Shown piece after piece: positions 32,517 through 40,011 of a stretch of 64,000 bases of DNA. Each line of letters begins with the position of its first letter. Within the stretch, counting starts at the first letter, position 1. The notes beneath the pieces were generated by a model that ran no database searches, had not been told where the DNA came from, and saw nothing but the letters and a program-made list of their open reading frames with translations. The stretch is taken from contig NZ_CP040812.1 of assembly GCF_006159205.1 (NCBI RefSeq), positions 3,348,001-3,412,000 on the forward strand, given 5' to 3'. The stretch comes from Antarcticibacterium flavum (GTDB lineage: Bacteria; Bacteroidota; Bacteroidia; Flavobacteriales; Flavobacteriaceae). The translations under genes were made by a program, and so were the position numbers.

Positions 32517-32822
32517 CTATTCCTTTAAAATTCCTTTAAGTTTTTCAGGATTTTGCCTGCTGTCCCAAATTGTCAAAAGTAAAATCGTTTCCTTTTCAAT
32601 TTCATAAATGATAATATAATCACCAACAATTTTAATTCTAGCCCTTCCTTCGTCTGTTATCTTTCCAATGTCAGGATAGTCAGAAATTATTTTTACTGCT
32701 TCTATAAATAAACCATTTAGCTTTTTACTGTACGTGTTCGTTTTATTTCTTTTTAGCCAATAGCTTAAAATTTCTTTTCTGTCATTCTGGGCTCTTCGAG
32801 ACCAAATTATTTTTTTAGCCAT
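32517..32822 (-). CDS. ParE-family toxin
   Basis: 101 residues: IIWSRRAQNDRKEILSYWLK is the first strand and helix of ParE, then LNGLFIEAVKIISDYPDIGK and RIKIVGDYIIIYEIEKETI, with the terminal LLTIWDSRQNPEKL supplying the conserved W-D-x-R-x-x-P end. Gyrase poisoning is the classical ParE activity; mRNA cleavage cannot be excluded. It overlaps the upstream antitoxin by 16 bp, a tight coupling. Confidence 0.9.
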   Translation of the reverse strand: MAKKIIWSRRAQNDRKEILSYWLKRNKTNTYSKKLNGLFIEAVKIISDYPDIGKITDEGRARIKIVGDYIIIYEIEKETILLLTIWDSRQNPEKLKGILKE

Positions 32823-33043
32823 TCATCTATCTCCAGATTAGCCTGCTCATTGGTCAAATAATCTCCGTTTTTAATTTGTTCCCGCGCTTCCCGGATAGCA
32901 GAATTTTGCTCTGTATTTAATTTGTAAGTTTCCTGAACAGCATTCTCCTGATTTAAATAATTATATAATTCTTCCAGCAAATCCTTATTGGTGGACGAGT
33001 TAATTTCATTTATCAATTTCTTTTTTATCTCGATAGTTTTCAT
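32807..33043 (-). CDS. Antitoxin of the ParE pair
   Basis: 78 residues with an N-terminal helical dimer part (IEIKKKLINEINSSTNKDLLE). The acidic tail reads NSAIREAREQIKNGDYLTNE, then QANLEIDEWLKK, the pattern E-x-I-x-x-G-x-x-(L/I)-T-N/H-E-E seen in many ParD/RelB-like antitoxins. It is translated first and overlaps the ParE gene. Confidence 0.87.
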   Translation of the reverse strand: MKTIEIKKKLINEINSSTNKDLLEELYNYLNQENAVQETYKLNTEQNSAIREAREQIKNGDYLTNEQANLEIDEWLKK

Positions 33044-33920
33044 AGCGACAGATTTATACTAAGATATGAATTTTGAAAGAATCTTAGAAGTTCAGTTTTA
33101 TAATTCGCAATAGTCTAAAGATACAGAGCTGGGTCCGGGATTCGGGGTTCTGGGAAGGTGAGGTGAGCCCCACCCAAGCCCATTAGATCCTGAAACAAGT
33201 TCAGGATGACGATGGCCGGAGGAGCAGAAAACAAATAAAAATTTTCGTGCATTCGTAGCTTACTAAAGAGAATGGAGACCCCTTAGAAGTTGGAACTCCA
33301 TAGCACTTCTCGATACATTTTTTTTCTCCGCTATCGCTGCGGCAAAAAAACACTACCATTGACGTATTTCATTGGAGTATATTTTCCTTTCTATTATGGA
33401 AGAAACGGTGTCGAGTTTATCCCCCTTTCATAAGACCGCTCCTTCTTTTTTGCATCGCCCAAAAAAGAAGCAAAAAAGTCTAGGCTTACGAAACCTTATC
33501 TAAATTTATCATTCGGTGGCTAAATTTTAGGAACTCGCGGGAATGTGTATTTTGACGAGAATACTACGTTTCGCTCAAACAGCCTAAAATTCGTACGCCC
33601 CCTCATTTCAAATTTTAAGATAAACTTTCGTAGGCCGGGAGAAATTCTGCAAAGAAGAATATTATATTCATTGTGATATTCATACGTCATCACCTCACGC
33701 TAGATAAATTTTTTTATCTCAAGTCTCGAAGTGACGATAGTGCTCTCAAGAAGATTTTTAATTCATCCACCGTCGTCAGATCGAGTGTTTTTCCAGGGAG
33801 CGGGAGCGATCGGGAAAAATGTATCGAGATCCCTTAGAAGTTGGAACTCCCTGGAACTTCTCGATACATTTTTTACCTCCGCTATCGCTGCGGCAAAAAA
33901 CACTACCATTGACGTATTTT
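33044..33920. repeat. Large repeat block upstream of the IS110 transposase end
   Basis: A CCTGAAACAAGTTCAGGATG stem-loop (33188-33207). An ATCGAGA hairpin arm (33296-33370) followed by the 154-bp palindromic element (33482-33635), the same order as at 26889-27256. Then a ~220-bp unit (33699-33920): TAGATAAATTTTTTTATCTC, CACCGTCGTCAGATCGAGTG and the full two-armed hairpin module. This unit is repeated on the other side of the IS110 gene at 35441-35662. Confidence 0.82.
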
Positions 33921-35237
33921 TTAACTAGCTGTATTATAGCTAATTACCATCCCAAGCTCTTTCGCCATTTTTCTTACACTTCTTTCTTTGTTGAGGTTAA
34001 TTTTCTCTTCATAATCTTTTATTCCTTTTTCTATATAATCTAAACCTCTAACAAATAACTTCCAGTAAAGTTCTGCCAGTTTTCTGGCCATTGCTTTTAT
34101 AGCGTGGCTCGGTCCCTTTCTGGCTCTTAGTTTTCTGCCGAAGGCACCTAGTGCAATTTTTTTGCTGTTGAGAAGGCTTGTGGCCACTTGTTTGAAGATT
34201 AATCCTGCTTTGGGCTGACCTTTTGATTTATGGTTTTTCCTCATTTTGCCGGAGTGGTGCTGTTTTGGAGCAAGGCCAAGCCAGGAAGTAAAATGTTTTT
34301 CTGTTGCCCATTTCTTCATATCTGTACCTACCTCGGCAAGGAGTTGCATCCAGGTATAATCTGTTATTCCAGGCAGAACAGTGGCATCCCTATGGTTAAA
34401 TACACTTAGTAGATAGCGGTCGAGGTTTTTAATCTTGGGTTTGTGATGCCTTATAGGCTTCCTTGTTTTTTTCTTGCCGGGTTTTAGGGATGCATCACCA
34501 TTCTCTCCGCTCATCTTCTTAAGAACTTCATCCAATTTTTCATCACACCGCACTATTTGTACCTGATAAAAATCATAGCAAGCAACTGCCTGCTCCAGTG
34601 CGAATAGACCTGCCTGAGTGTAGTGCCCTTTTAGAGATTTTATTACCAGTTCCCTTTTTGTTTTTAAAATGCTTTTTTCGCATAACTCCACCAGGACTTT
34701 CGGGTTTCTTTCTCCTTTGAGAATAGCTCTGATTACCCTCAATCCACTGGCTCCATGTACTTGACTTAAAACTTCTTTTAAGCGGATGTTCATCATGGTG
34801 AGGGCTTTTTGCATATGATTTATATGCATTGCCGCACTGCGAATGTGATCTTCCCGAAGGCGTTGATATTCCCGAAGTTCCTGGACAAGATCTTCTGCTA
34901 CAAAACATCTGCTAAGAAGACCATGGCTATGTAACTGTTGTATCCACTGGCAATCCTTTACATCTGTTTTTCTGCCGGGAACTTGTTTAGTACTTCTCCC
35001 ATCTACCAACCAGACATCGATTCCTCTGGCCTGTAGAATATCAAAGAGAATAACCCAATAAACTCCAGTGGCTTCCAAAGCAACAGTTTCGATATTATTA
35101 TCGATCAAATAATCCGCTGCCATTTCCAAATCCTCAGTAAAAGTCTCGAAGCTTTTTACTTCTCTCCCTTCAAGACCTACAAAAATTTTGCGGGCTCCAA
35201 TATCAATGCCCGCAGCATGGTTGTGAATTTTCTTCAT
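33921..35237 (-). CDS. IS110-family transposase (DEDD / Tnp20 type)
   Basis: 438-residue recombinase. The RuvC-like N-terminal domain carries Asp12 (AGIDIG), Glu55 (ALEATG) and Asp92/Asp95 (KTDVKD), the DEDD tetrad. The C-terminal Tnp20 domain has TVLPGITDYTWMQLLAEVG and WLGLAPKQHHSGKMRKNHKS with the conserved serine. IS110 elements use a bridge RNA from the non-coding left end to choose target and donor; the ~195 bp upstream of this start (35238-35433) is the natural place for it. The frame is intact. Confidence 0.93.
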   Translation of the reverse strand: MKKIHNHAAGIDIGARKIFVGLEGREVKSFETFTEDLEMAADYLIDNNIETVALEATGVYWVILFDILQARGIDVWLVDGRSTKQVPGRKTDVKDCQWIQQLHSHGLLSRCFVAEDLVQELREYQRLREDHIRSAAMHINHMQKALTMMNIRLKEVLSQVHGASGLRVIRAILKGERNPKVLVELCEKSILKTKRELVIKSLKGHYTQAGLFALEQAVACYDFYQVQIVRCDEKLDEVLKKMSGENGDASLKPGKKKTRKPIRHHKPKIKNLDRYLLSVFNHRDATVLPGITDYTWMQLLAEVGTDMKKWATEKHFTSWLGLAPKQHHSGKMRKNHKSKGQPKAGLIFKQVATSLLNSKKIALGAFGRKLRARKGPSHAIKAMARKLAELYWKLFVRGLDYIEKGIKDYEEKINLNKERSVRKMAKELGMVISYNTAS

Positions 35238-35433
35238 AATAGAAAAAGTTTAAAAACCACATCGGAGAATTCTAAAGCAGTAAGACTACCATGCGGGCAT
35301 CAATACGAAGTTGAGCACCAAAATCGCTACCATTATTTTCCGAAAACCATACTCGAACACAGGTAAAAAACACTATGTGTATATCGGCCAAATTGTGGTT
35401 TAAATTCCCTTATAAAAATACAATCCCCTACGT
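33921..35433 (-). mobile_element. IS110-family element, approximate limits
   Basis: The limits are inferred from where the flanking ~220-bp repeats stop being similar: TTGACGTATTT on the left, CCTACGTCAATATTC on the right. The part upstream of the transposase (35238-35433) is non-coding and unlike the rest of the window. It contains short complementary segments and would host the bridge RNA. The element sits exactly between two copies of a hairpin repeat. Confidence 0.6.
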
Positions 35434-35689
35434 CAATATTCTTCGCTAGATAAAATTTTTTTTATCTCAAATCTCGAAGTGACGGTAGTGCTGTCAAGGA
35501 GGATTCTATTGCAATTCTACCACCGTCGTCAGATCGAGTGTTTTTCCAGGGAGCGGTAGCGACCAGGAAAAATGTATCGAGATCCTTTGGAAGTTGGAAC
35601 TCCATAGCACTTCTCGATACATTTTTTTCCTCCGCTATCGCTGCGGCAAAAAACACTCGAAGTGACGGTAATACTTTTAAGAAGAATCT
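35434..35689. repeat. Second copy of the IS110-flanking hairpin repeat
   Basis: Similar to 33699-33920 through TAGATAAAATTTTTTTTATC, CACCGTCGTCAGATCGAGTG and both arms of the hairpin: arm 1 GAGTGTTTTTCCAGG to AAAAATGTATCGAGA, arm 2 TCTCGATACATTTTT to AAAAACACTCGA. It ends beside the neuB stop. Confidence 0.82.
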
Positions 35690-36685
35690 CTACTCAACAT
35701 CCTCCTCATTGAGAAAATCCCATTTCTTCAAACCTTTCTTCAGCTTTTTCCCAATTACTTTCTGAAAGTGGGTAGCGCTAATTCCGAATCCTTTTGGCTT
35801 CTTAGACTCCAGATCCTCAAACCTAAGCACGTGCCCTGCCTGCAGCGCTTTATTCACCGCCAAAGATTTCTCAAAAATGCTTTTAAGTTCGCCGTAAGCG
35901 GAATTATCATTTTTATCAATTGGATGCTGCAGTGCAATCTGGATGTTTTTCACTGCGGAAACCAGCTGTGTGATCTCGGCTATTTCAAGAGAGGAAGAAG
36001 CATCGGGGCCGAACATTTCCCTGCTGAAGATGGCATGGAACTCCAGGATCTCTGCTCCCAAAGCAGTAGCGGCTATGCAGGTTTCGATTTTTGCGGAATG
36101 ATCTGAATATCCCACCGGGACTTTATATCTTTTCTTTAATTCCTGAATGATATTGAGTCCGTAATTTTCCGGACGGGTAGGGTAGGCGGTCGTGCATTGC
36201 AGAATAGAATATTCGACATTTTTCTTCTGAAGAAATTCCACTGTGCAATCCAACTCCTCAAATGAACTCATCCCCGAAGACAGGATCACAGGTTTCCCGG
36301 TCGCCGCGATCTTTTCCAGCATCAGAAAGTTGCCGACTTCCCCCGATCCTATTTTGTAGCGTTTCACCTCCAGCTTCTCCAAAAGATCCACAGCTGCATT
36401 GCTGAATGGCGAAGCCATAAACTCCACCCCAACTTCCTCACAATGCGCCTTCAACTCCTGCCACTGCTCAAAGCTGAATTCCATTCGCTTCCAGTAGTCA
36501 AATCGGGTTTTATCCTGGGTAGAGAACGTCACCCGAAACGGCTCAAACTCGCTACTCTCCGCCTCCGCGATATGCACCTGGAATTTCACGGCATCCACTC
36601 CGGTCTTAGCTAATGCATCGATATAAGAATGAGCGATGCCAAGGCTTCCCTCATGTGCTTGTGCAATCTCGGCAATTATAAACAT
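35690..36685 (-). CDS. neuB: N-acetylneuraminate / nonulosonate synthase
   Basis: Condenses ManNAc (or a related hexosamine) with phosphoenolpyruvate to make the nine-carbon acid. 331 residues: TIM-barrel with KFQ at 34-36, KIGSGE at 111-116, SSGMS at 136-140 and GYSDHS at 192-197, then a C-terminal SAF antifreeze-like domain (SLAVNKALQAGHVLRFEDLE). This is the intact copy. A second, divergent 17-codon N-terminus of the same kind lies just upstream (36745-36795). It is the first gene of the scattered neuB-neuC-neuA series on the minus strand. Confidence 0.93.
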   Translation of the reverse strand: MFIIAEIAQAHEGSLGIAHSYIDALAKTGVDAVKFQVHIAEAESSEFEPFRVTFSTQDKTRFDYWKRMEFSFEQWQELKAHCEEVGVEFMASPFSNAAVDLLEKLEVKRYKIGSGEVGNFLMLEKIAATGKPVILSSGMSSFEELDCTVEFLQKKNVEYSILQCTTAYPTRPENYGLNIIQELKKRYKVPVGYSDHSAKIETCIAATALGAEILEFHAIFSREMFGPDASSSLEIAEITQLVSAVKNIQIALQHPIDKNDNSAYGELKSIFEKSLAVNKALQAGHVLRFEDLESKKPKGFGISATHFQKVIGKKLKKGLKKWDFLNEEDVE

Positions 36686-36717
36686 TCCCTTAAAGATTTA
36701 GTGAGTAAAGAGTACAT

Positions 36718-36747
36718 CTCCCCCTTCAGGGGGCCGGGGGGTCGGGC
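36718..36747. repeat. Palindromic fragment between neuB and its ghost N-terminus
   Basis: CCCCCTTCAGGGGGCCGGGG is the end of the CCCCCTGAAGGGGG repeat family seen at 29728, 30250 and 31809. It joins the truncated neuB-like fragment at a point within codon 18. Confidence 0.7.
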
Positions 36748-36795
36748 AATTCCCAGGCTACCATCGTGGGCCTGGGCTATTTCAGCTATGATCAT
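36745..36795 (-). pseudogene. Ghost N-terminus of a second neuB-like gene
   Basis: From ATG 36795 the minus strand reads M-IIAEIAQAHDGSLGIA, 17 codons that match residues 2-18 of the intact NeuB (FIIAEIAQAHEGSLGIA). The codons differ at most synonymous positions, so it is not a recent duplication. It breaks off into a palindromic repeat. It looks like the start of an older neuB allele whose body has been lost or replaced. Confidence 0.75.
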
Positions 36796-37503
36796 TGTTT
36801 TCTGTTTTCTGTTTACTGTTTACCGTTTACCGTTTTCTGTTTACCGTTCACCGTTTGGTGTTTGGTGTTTGGAGTTTGATTGATCTTGCTGAGTTGGACG
36901 ATTTTCGTTTTCCCGAGGATAATTGTTATTTAACCACGGAGTCGCTGGAGTTTTTTAAGGAGTTCCACGGAGTTTTCTCCCATAACTCCTAACTCCGAAC
37001 TCATAACTTTTAACGCGTCCCAGACTTTCCTCTCTCCACTTTCCACTCTCCACTATCTGAGCTAAAGTAGCAATTTTAACTAAATTATCTCCTCACAATT
37101 TTTTCAACCGACAACAGACAACCCACAACTGACAACCTCCCAATCCCTCTTCCACATTTAAACCATAAACCATCCAACCCACCGAAAGCCGTAACCTACA
37201 ACCTACAACCTAGAACTTTTTTTAACCGACAACAGACAACCCACAACTGACAACCTCCCAGTTCCTCTCACCCATTTAAACCACAAACCATCCAACCCAC
37301 CGAAAACCGGAACCTACAACTTACAACCTAGAACCTACAACTTTTTAAACCGACAACTGGCAACCTCCCAGTTCCTCTTCCTCATATGGTCCACAAACCA
37401 CCCATTCTTCTGAAGATTGAAACCTCCACCCTATGAACTTCCAGCTTTTCGCCAAATGCCATCAAAATTTAGAAGCGGCAATTCAAAACCCGAAATTTAT
37501 ATT
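36796..37503. repeat. Heptad arrays with 110-118 bp higher-order units
   Basis: TTTACCG/TTTTCTG words 36796-36852, TTTGGTG 36853-36872, a TTTAACCACGGAGTC element (36931-36975), TAACTCC-type words 36980-37010, CCACTTT words near 37035. Then three rounds of a longer unit whose ACAACCTCCCA marks start at 37133, 37251 and 37361. Each contains ACAACCG/ACAACCT units and a CATCCAACCCACCGAAA segment. The same unit recurs at 40069-40510. Confidence 0.8.
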
Positions 37504-37511
37504 TAAATTTG
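37504..37511 (+). promoter_or_regulatory. Candidate -7 box of the 37526 gene
   Basis: TAAATTTG matches TAnnTTTG, 14 bp before the ATG at 37526. Confidence 0.4.
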
Positions 37512-37525
37512 AGAAAACTTGAGAA

Positions 37526-37732
37526 ATGATAGTAGAACGAAAAGATAATGAAATCCTGGTTCGCTTTTCTGCGGGCACAAAAGCTTCAAAAATTCAATCT
37601 ATTTTAGACTATCTAAGATATGAAGAACTCACTTCAAAATCGGAAGCAACGGAAAAGGATATAGAGGCATTGACCAACAAATCAAAATCTGACCGCTGGG
37701 AAAAAATTAGAAAAGAAGTGGGGTTGGATTAA
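37526..37732 (+). CDS. Small antitoxin-like protein, 68 residues
   Basis: MIVERKDNEILVRFSAGTKA opens a protein of the type found as antitoxin upstream of PIN-domain toxins in Bacteroidota: a short beta-strand part, IQSILDYLRYEELTSKS, then a lysine-rich tail SKSDRWEKIRKEVGL. No intact toxin follows. Overlapping its stop, another frame reads KIIVESNI, resembling the first strand of a PIN toxin, but it soon becomes non-coding. The antitoxin role is inferred from these resemblances. Confidence 0.55.
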   Translation: MIVERKDNEILVRFSAGTKASKIQSILDYLRYEELTSKSEATEKDIEALTNKSKSDRWEKIRKEVGLD

Positions 37733-37915
37733 AATAATTGTTGAATCAAATATCCAACAAAGATTCAGGTTAAAATGGTTTATTACACTCTATCCTAAAA
37801 ACAATACTACAACCTGTCTAAAAACCATAGTCCGCGTTCGGTTGCTTAGCGGATTGTCCTACGCACAATCACCCCCGCCAGCTCGCCTTGTTTATCTACG
37901 GGACGTGAGTTGGAA

Positions 37916-38245
37916 TTAAAATAAACTAAAAATTTTGCTCTTCAATTCAGTAATGCCTTCATCATTCAATTTAGAAATCTTCTTATAAATTGTAGATTTC
38001 TCTATAATAAATATTTTATGACATCTTACTTGACTTGCGAGATTTAACGAATCACTTAATTTATCCGAATCTAGAACATAGGAGAACAAATCTTTTCTAG
38101 GCTTAGATGTAATTTGAGCTAAAATGACATCCTGAGTTTTATTAACAATAGAATTAGAGACTACTATTGCTGGACGGGGTTTTGCACTAGTTCCCATTGT
38201 AAAGGGAAAAGGAACTAAAACGATATCTCCTTGATCATAATTCAT
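37916..38245 (-). CDS. MazF/PemK-family toxin
   Basis: 109-residue endoribonuclease of the MazF/PemK group. YDQGDIVLVPFPFTMGTSAK is the family opening, RPAIVVSNS the second motif, ILAQITSKPRKD the third, and SQVRCHKIFIIEKSTIYKKI carries the conserved S-x-(V/I)-R. It starts at the base after the antitoxin stop (TAA then ATG). It is the third gene of a three-gene minus-strand operon. Confidence 0.93.
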   Translation of the reverse strand: MNYDQGDIVLVPFPFTMGTSAKPRPAIVVSNSIVNKTQDVILAQITSKPRKDLFSYVLDSDKLSDSLNLASQVRCHKIFIIEKSTIYKKISKLNDEGITELKSKIFSLF

Positions 38246-38518
38246 TTAAAGAAAAGAACCCCAATGTTCATCACTTTCGTCATTCCAATCTTCTTCTAAG
38301 CTAGCCTGGGCCAGGTTCATGGCATGTCGGGTTAATTCTGATGAAGTTTGCTCTTCACTTGTTTGATCAATTTGAATTGTGACTTCTGGTTCAATTGTAT
38401 CCGTAATTGGACTGTTTGTTTCAGAATAACTAATTAAAGACAGACTAGCAAATCCAACAGCAAGATATAAACCTCTTCTGTCTTCTGAATAAGCTAAATT
38501 TGTATTGATATTATACAT
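38246..38518 (-). CDS. Antitoxin of the MazF pair
   Basis: 90 residues. The C-terminus LAQASLEEDWNDESDEHWGS is the acidic tail that commonly ends antitoxins paired with MazF/PemK in Bacteroidota (pattern S-L-x-E-D-W-x-x-x-x-x-D-x-x-W). The N-terminal half is unusual: YLAVGFASLSLISYS is hydrophobic and no DNA-binding fold is evident. Antitoxin function is inferred from the tail and from the direct junction with mazF. Confidence 0.72.
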   Translation of the reverse strand: MYNINTNLAYSEDRRGLYLAVGFASLSLISYSETNSPITDTIEPEVTIQIDQTSEEQTSSELTRHAMNLAQASLEEDWNDESDEHWGSFL

Positions 38519-38524
38519 AATGTT

Positions 38525-38851
38525 TTATTTAGTTAACTTTTCAAATTCTTTAATTTTATCATTCATTAAATCTCTTATACTTTTACAGGTATTGATATCC
38601 ATATGAACTCCAAAATCGTACTCTCTAACTATTCCACTTTTTGAATTATCAGTAATACCAACTAATTTACCTAGACGACCATCACTTTCTAGTTCAAAAA
38701 TAGTTCCCTTAGGTATAACGTTTCTATGACTATAGAAATTTATATTAATAAGTCCCGAAGGAGTTATAGCAGCACTGGCACCATCAGAATGTATTTGGCG
38801 ATACTGACTGCTTTTTATATTGTGTATAGTAATTTGTTTTTTTTCTTCCAT
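38525..38851 (-). CDS. Unknown protein, first gene of the mazEF-like operon
   Basis: 108 residues from ATG 38851. The frame can be extended to a TTG at 38866, but that codon lies inside the promoter box. I do not recognise the family. It has no signal or membrane helix, and carries a C-terminal helical, charged segment (CKSIRDLMNDKIKEFEKLTK). It lies 6 bp upstream of the antitoxin, so the three genes should be one transcript. It could be a third component of the module, such as a regulator, or a passenger. Confidence 0.6.
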   Translation of the reverse strand: MEEKKQITIHNIKSSQYRQIHSDGASAAITPSGLININFYSHRNVIPKGTIFELESDGRLGKLVGITDNSKSGIVREYDFGVHMDINTCKSIRDLMNDKIKEFEKLTK

Positions 38852-38863
38852 TTTAAATAAGTG

Positions 38864-38897
38864 CAAATGTAGTTTATCTTAATGTAACAAGCAATAA
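38864..38897 (-). promoter_or_regulatory. Promoter of the three-gene mazF operon
   Basis: On the minus strand TACATTTG (38864-38871) matches TAnnTTTG, with TTG 20 bp upstream as -33 element. Transcription would begin only a few bases before the ATG at 38851. Confidence 0.5.
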
Positions 38898-39338
38898 GTA
38901 AACAAAAGCCTTCATTCAACTAAATATATGTAGAAAAAAATGAAAAGCCAATAGCGTATCCTAAAATATAGCGAATTCTGTACCACATTTGAAGGCTTTC
39001 TATGATTTAAAAAGTAACAAACCATTCAACCTTCTGAAAGCCAAAGAACAACCGACAACTCCCAACTTTAACCCGTCCAGACTATCCTTTCTCAACTCCC
39101 TATCCCAAACCGAAACCTACAACCTACAACTTAGAACCTACAACTTTTTCAACCGACAACTTTTTCAACCGACAAAGCCGTAACCTACAACCTACAACCT
39201 ACAACCTACAACCTTTTCTCACGCCCAGACTATCCTCTCTCCACTTTCCACTCTCCACTGTTTTCAACCGACAAACAATTTAAGGATATTTTGATGTTAG
39301 GTTTCATAACTGTAGAAAAAAAAGCTTAAATTTAGATT
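38898..39338. repeat. Spacer with ACAACCT/ACAACCG heptads
   Basis: Unique sequence to about 39035, then heptad words: CAACCGACAACTCCCAAC (39046), ACAACCT runs 39117-39145 and 39184-39213, CCACTTT words 39240-39260. A ~70-bp unique leader precedes the UPF0175 gene. Confidence 0.72.
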
Positions 39339-39566
39339 ATGAAAAAGATGACATTAGAAATCCCAGAGAATATAGATCTTGATGAACAAGACGCTAAGAG
39401 ATTTTTGGCGGCTAAATTATATGAAGTTGGGAAGCTTTCTCTTGGGCAGGCAGCGGATCTTGCAGGATTGTCTAAAATAGCTTTTTCTGAAATACTTAAA
39501 GATTACAATGTTTCCCTGGTCAATTATTCTCCTTCTGATATAAGCAGGGATGCAGCACAAATCTAA
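39339..39566 (+). CDS. UPF0175-family antitoxin
   Basis: 75 residues: KRFLAAKLYEVGKLSLGQAA followed by DLAGLSKIAFSEILKDYNVS is the UPF0175 helix-turn-helix core (pattern A-x-x-L-Y-x-x-G-x-L-S-L-G-x-A-A-x-L-A-G). The family is the usual partner of DUF3368 PIN-like toxins. It overlaps the toxin start by 17 bp. Confidence 0.9.
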   Translation: MKKMTLEIPENIDLDEQDAKRFLAAKLYEVGKLSLGQAADLAGLSKIAFSEILKDYNVSLVNYSPSDISRDAAQI

Positions 39567-40011
39567 CCTTATCCTGGATACCAGCTGTTTAATAATTCTT
39601 AGCAAAATAAAAGAACTTGAATTGTTAAGAGGTATTAGTAATAGGGTATATGTGACTCCGTCAATCCATACAGAATATGGTCAACCAATTCCTGAATGGA
39701 TACTAATTGTAAAACCGGAAAACAGCCATTATCAAAAAATCCTGGAATTAGACCTGGACAAAGGAGAGGCAAGTGCAATTGCACTTTCTATAGAGATACA
39801 GGATTCAGTTTTAATTCTTGACGAATTAAAGGGGAGAAAAATTGCAGACCGGCTAAATCTCAAATATTCAGGAACGTTTGGAGTGATCTTAAAGGCAAAG
39901 CAAACAGGATTAATAAAATCTGTCAAACCGGTAATTGATAAAATGAAATTAACCGACTTTAGATTTAGCGATCGATTATATGAGGAAATAATTGATTTGG
40001 CGGGGGAATAA
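39550..40011 (+). CDS. DUF3368 PIN-like toxin
   Basis: 153-residue PIN-fold ribonuclease-type toxin. The first metal-binding Asp is in LILDTSCLIILSKI, a second acidic site in LDLDKGEASAIALSIE, the third in LILDELKGRKIADRLNL, and YSGTFGVILKAKQTGLI is the DUF3368 hallmark. The start ATG at 39550 overlaps the antitoxin. RNA cleavage is expected from the PIN superfamily. Confidence 0.9.
   Translation: MQHKSNLILDTSCLIILSKIKELELLRGISNRVYVTPSIHTEYGQPIPEWILIVKPENSHYQKILELDLDKGEASAIALSIEIQDSVLILDELKGRKIADRLNLKYSGTFGVILKAKQTGLIKSVKPVIDKMKLTDFRFSDRLYEEIIDLAGE

Noticed and set aside
33731..34043. Plus-strand ORFs opposite the IS110 gene end
   Set aside because: They are read from the hairpin repeat; the same peptide appears at the second repeat copy (35538-35765).
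36629..36992. Plus-strand ORFs upstream of neuB
   Set aside because: Shadow of neuB plus TTTACCG heptads.
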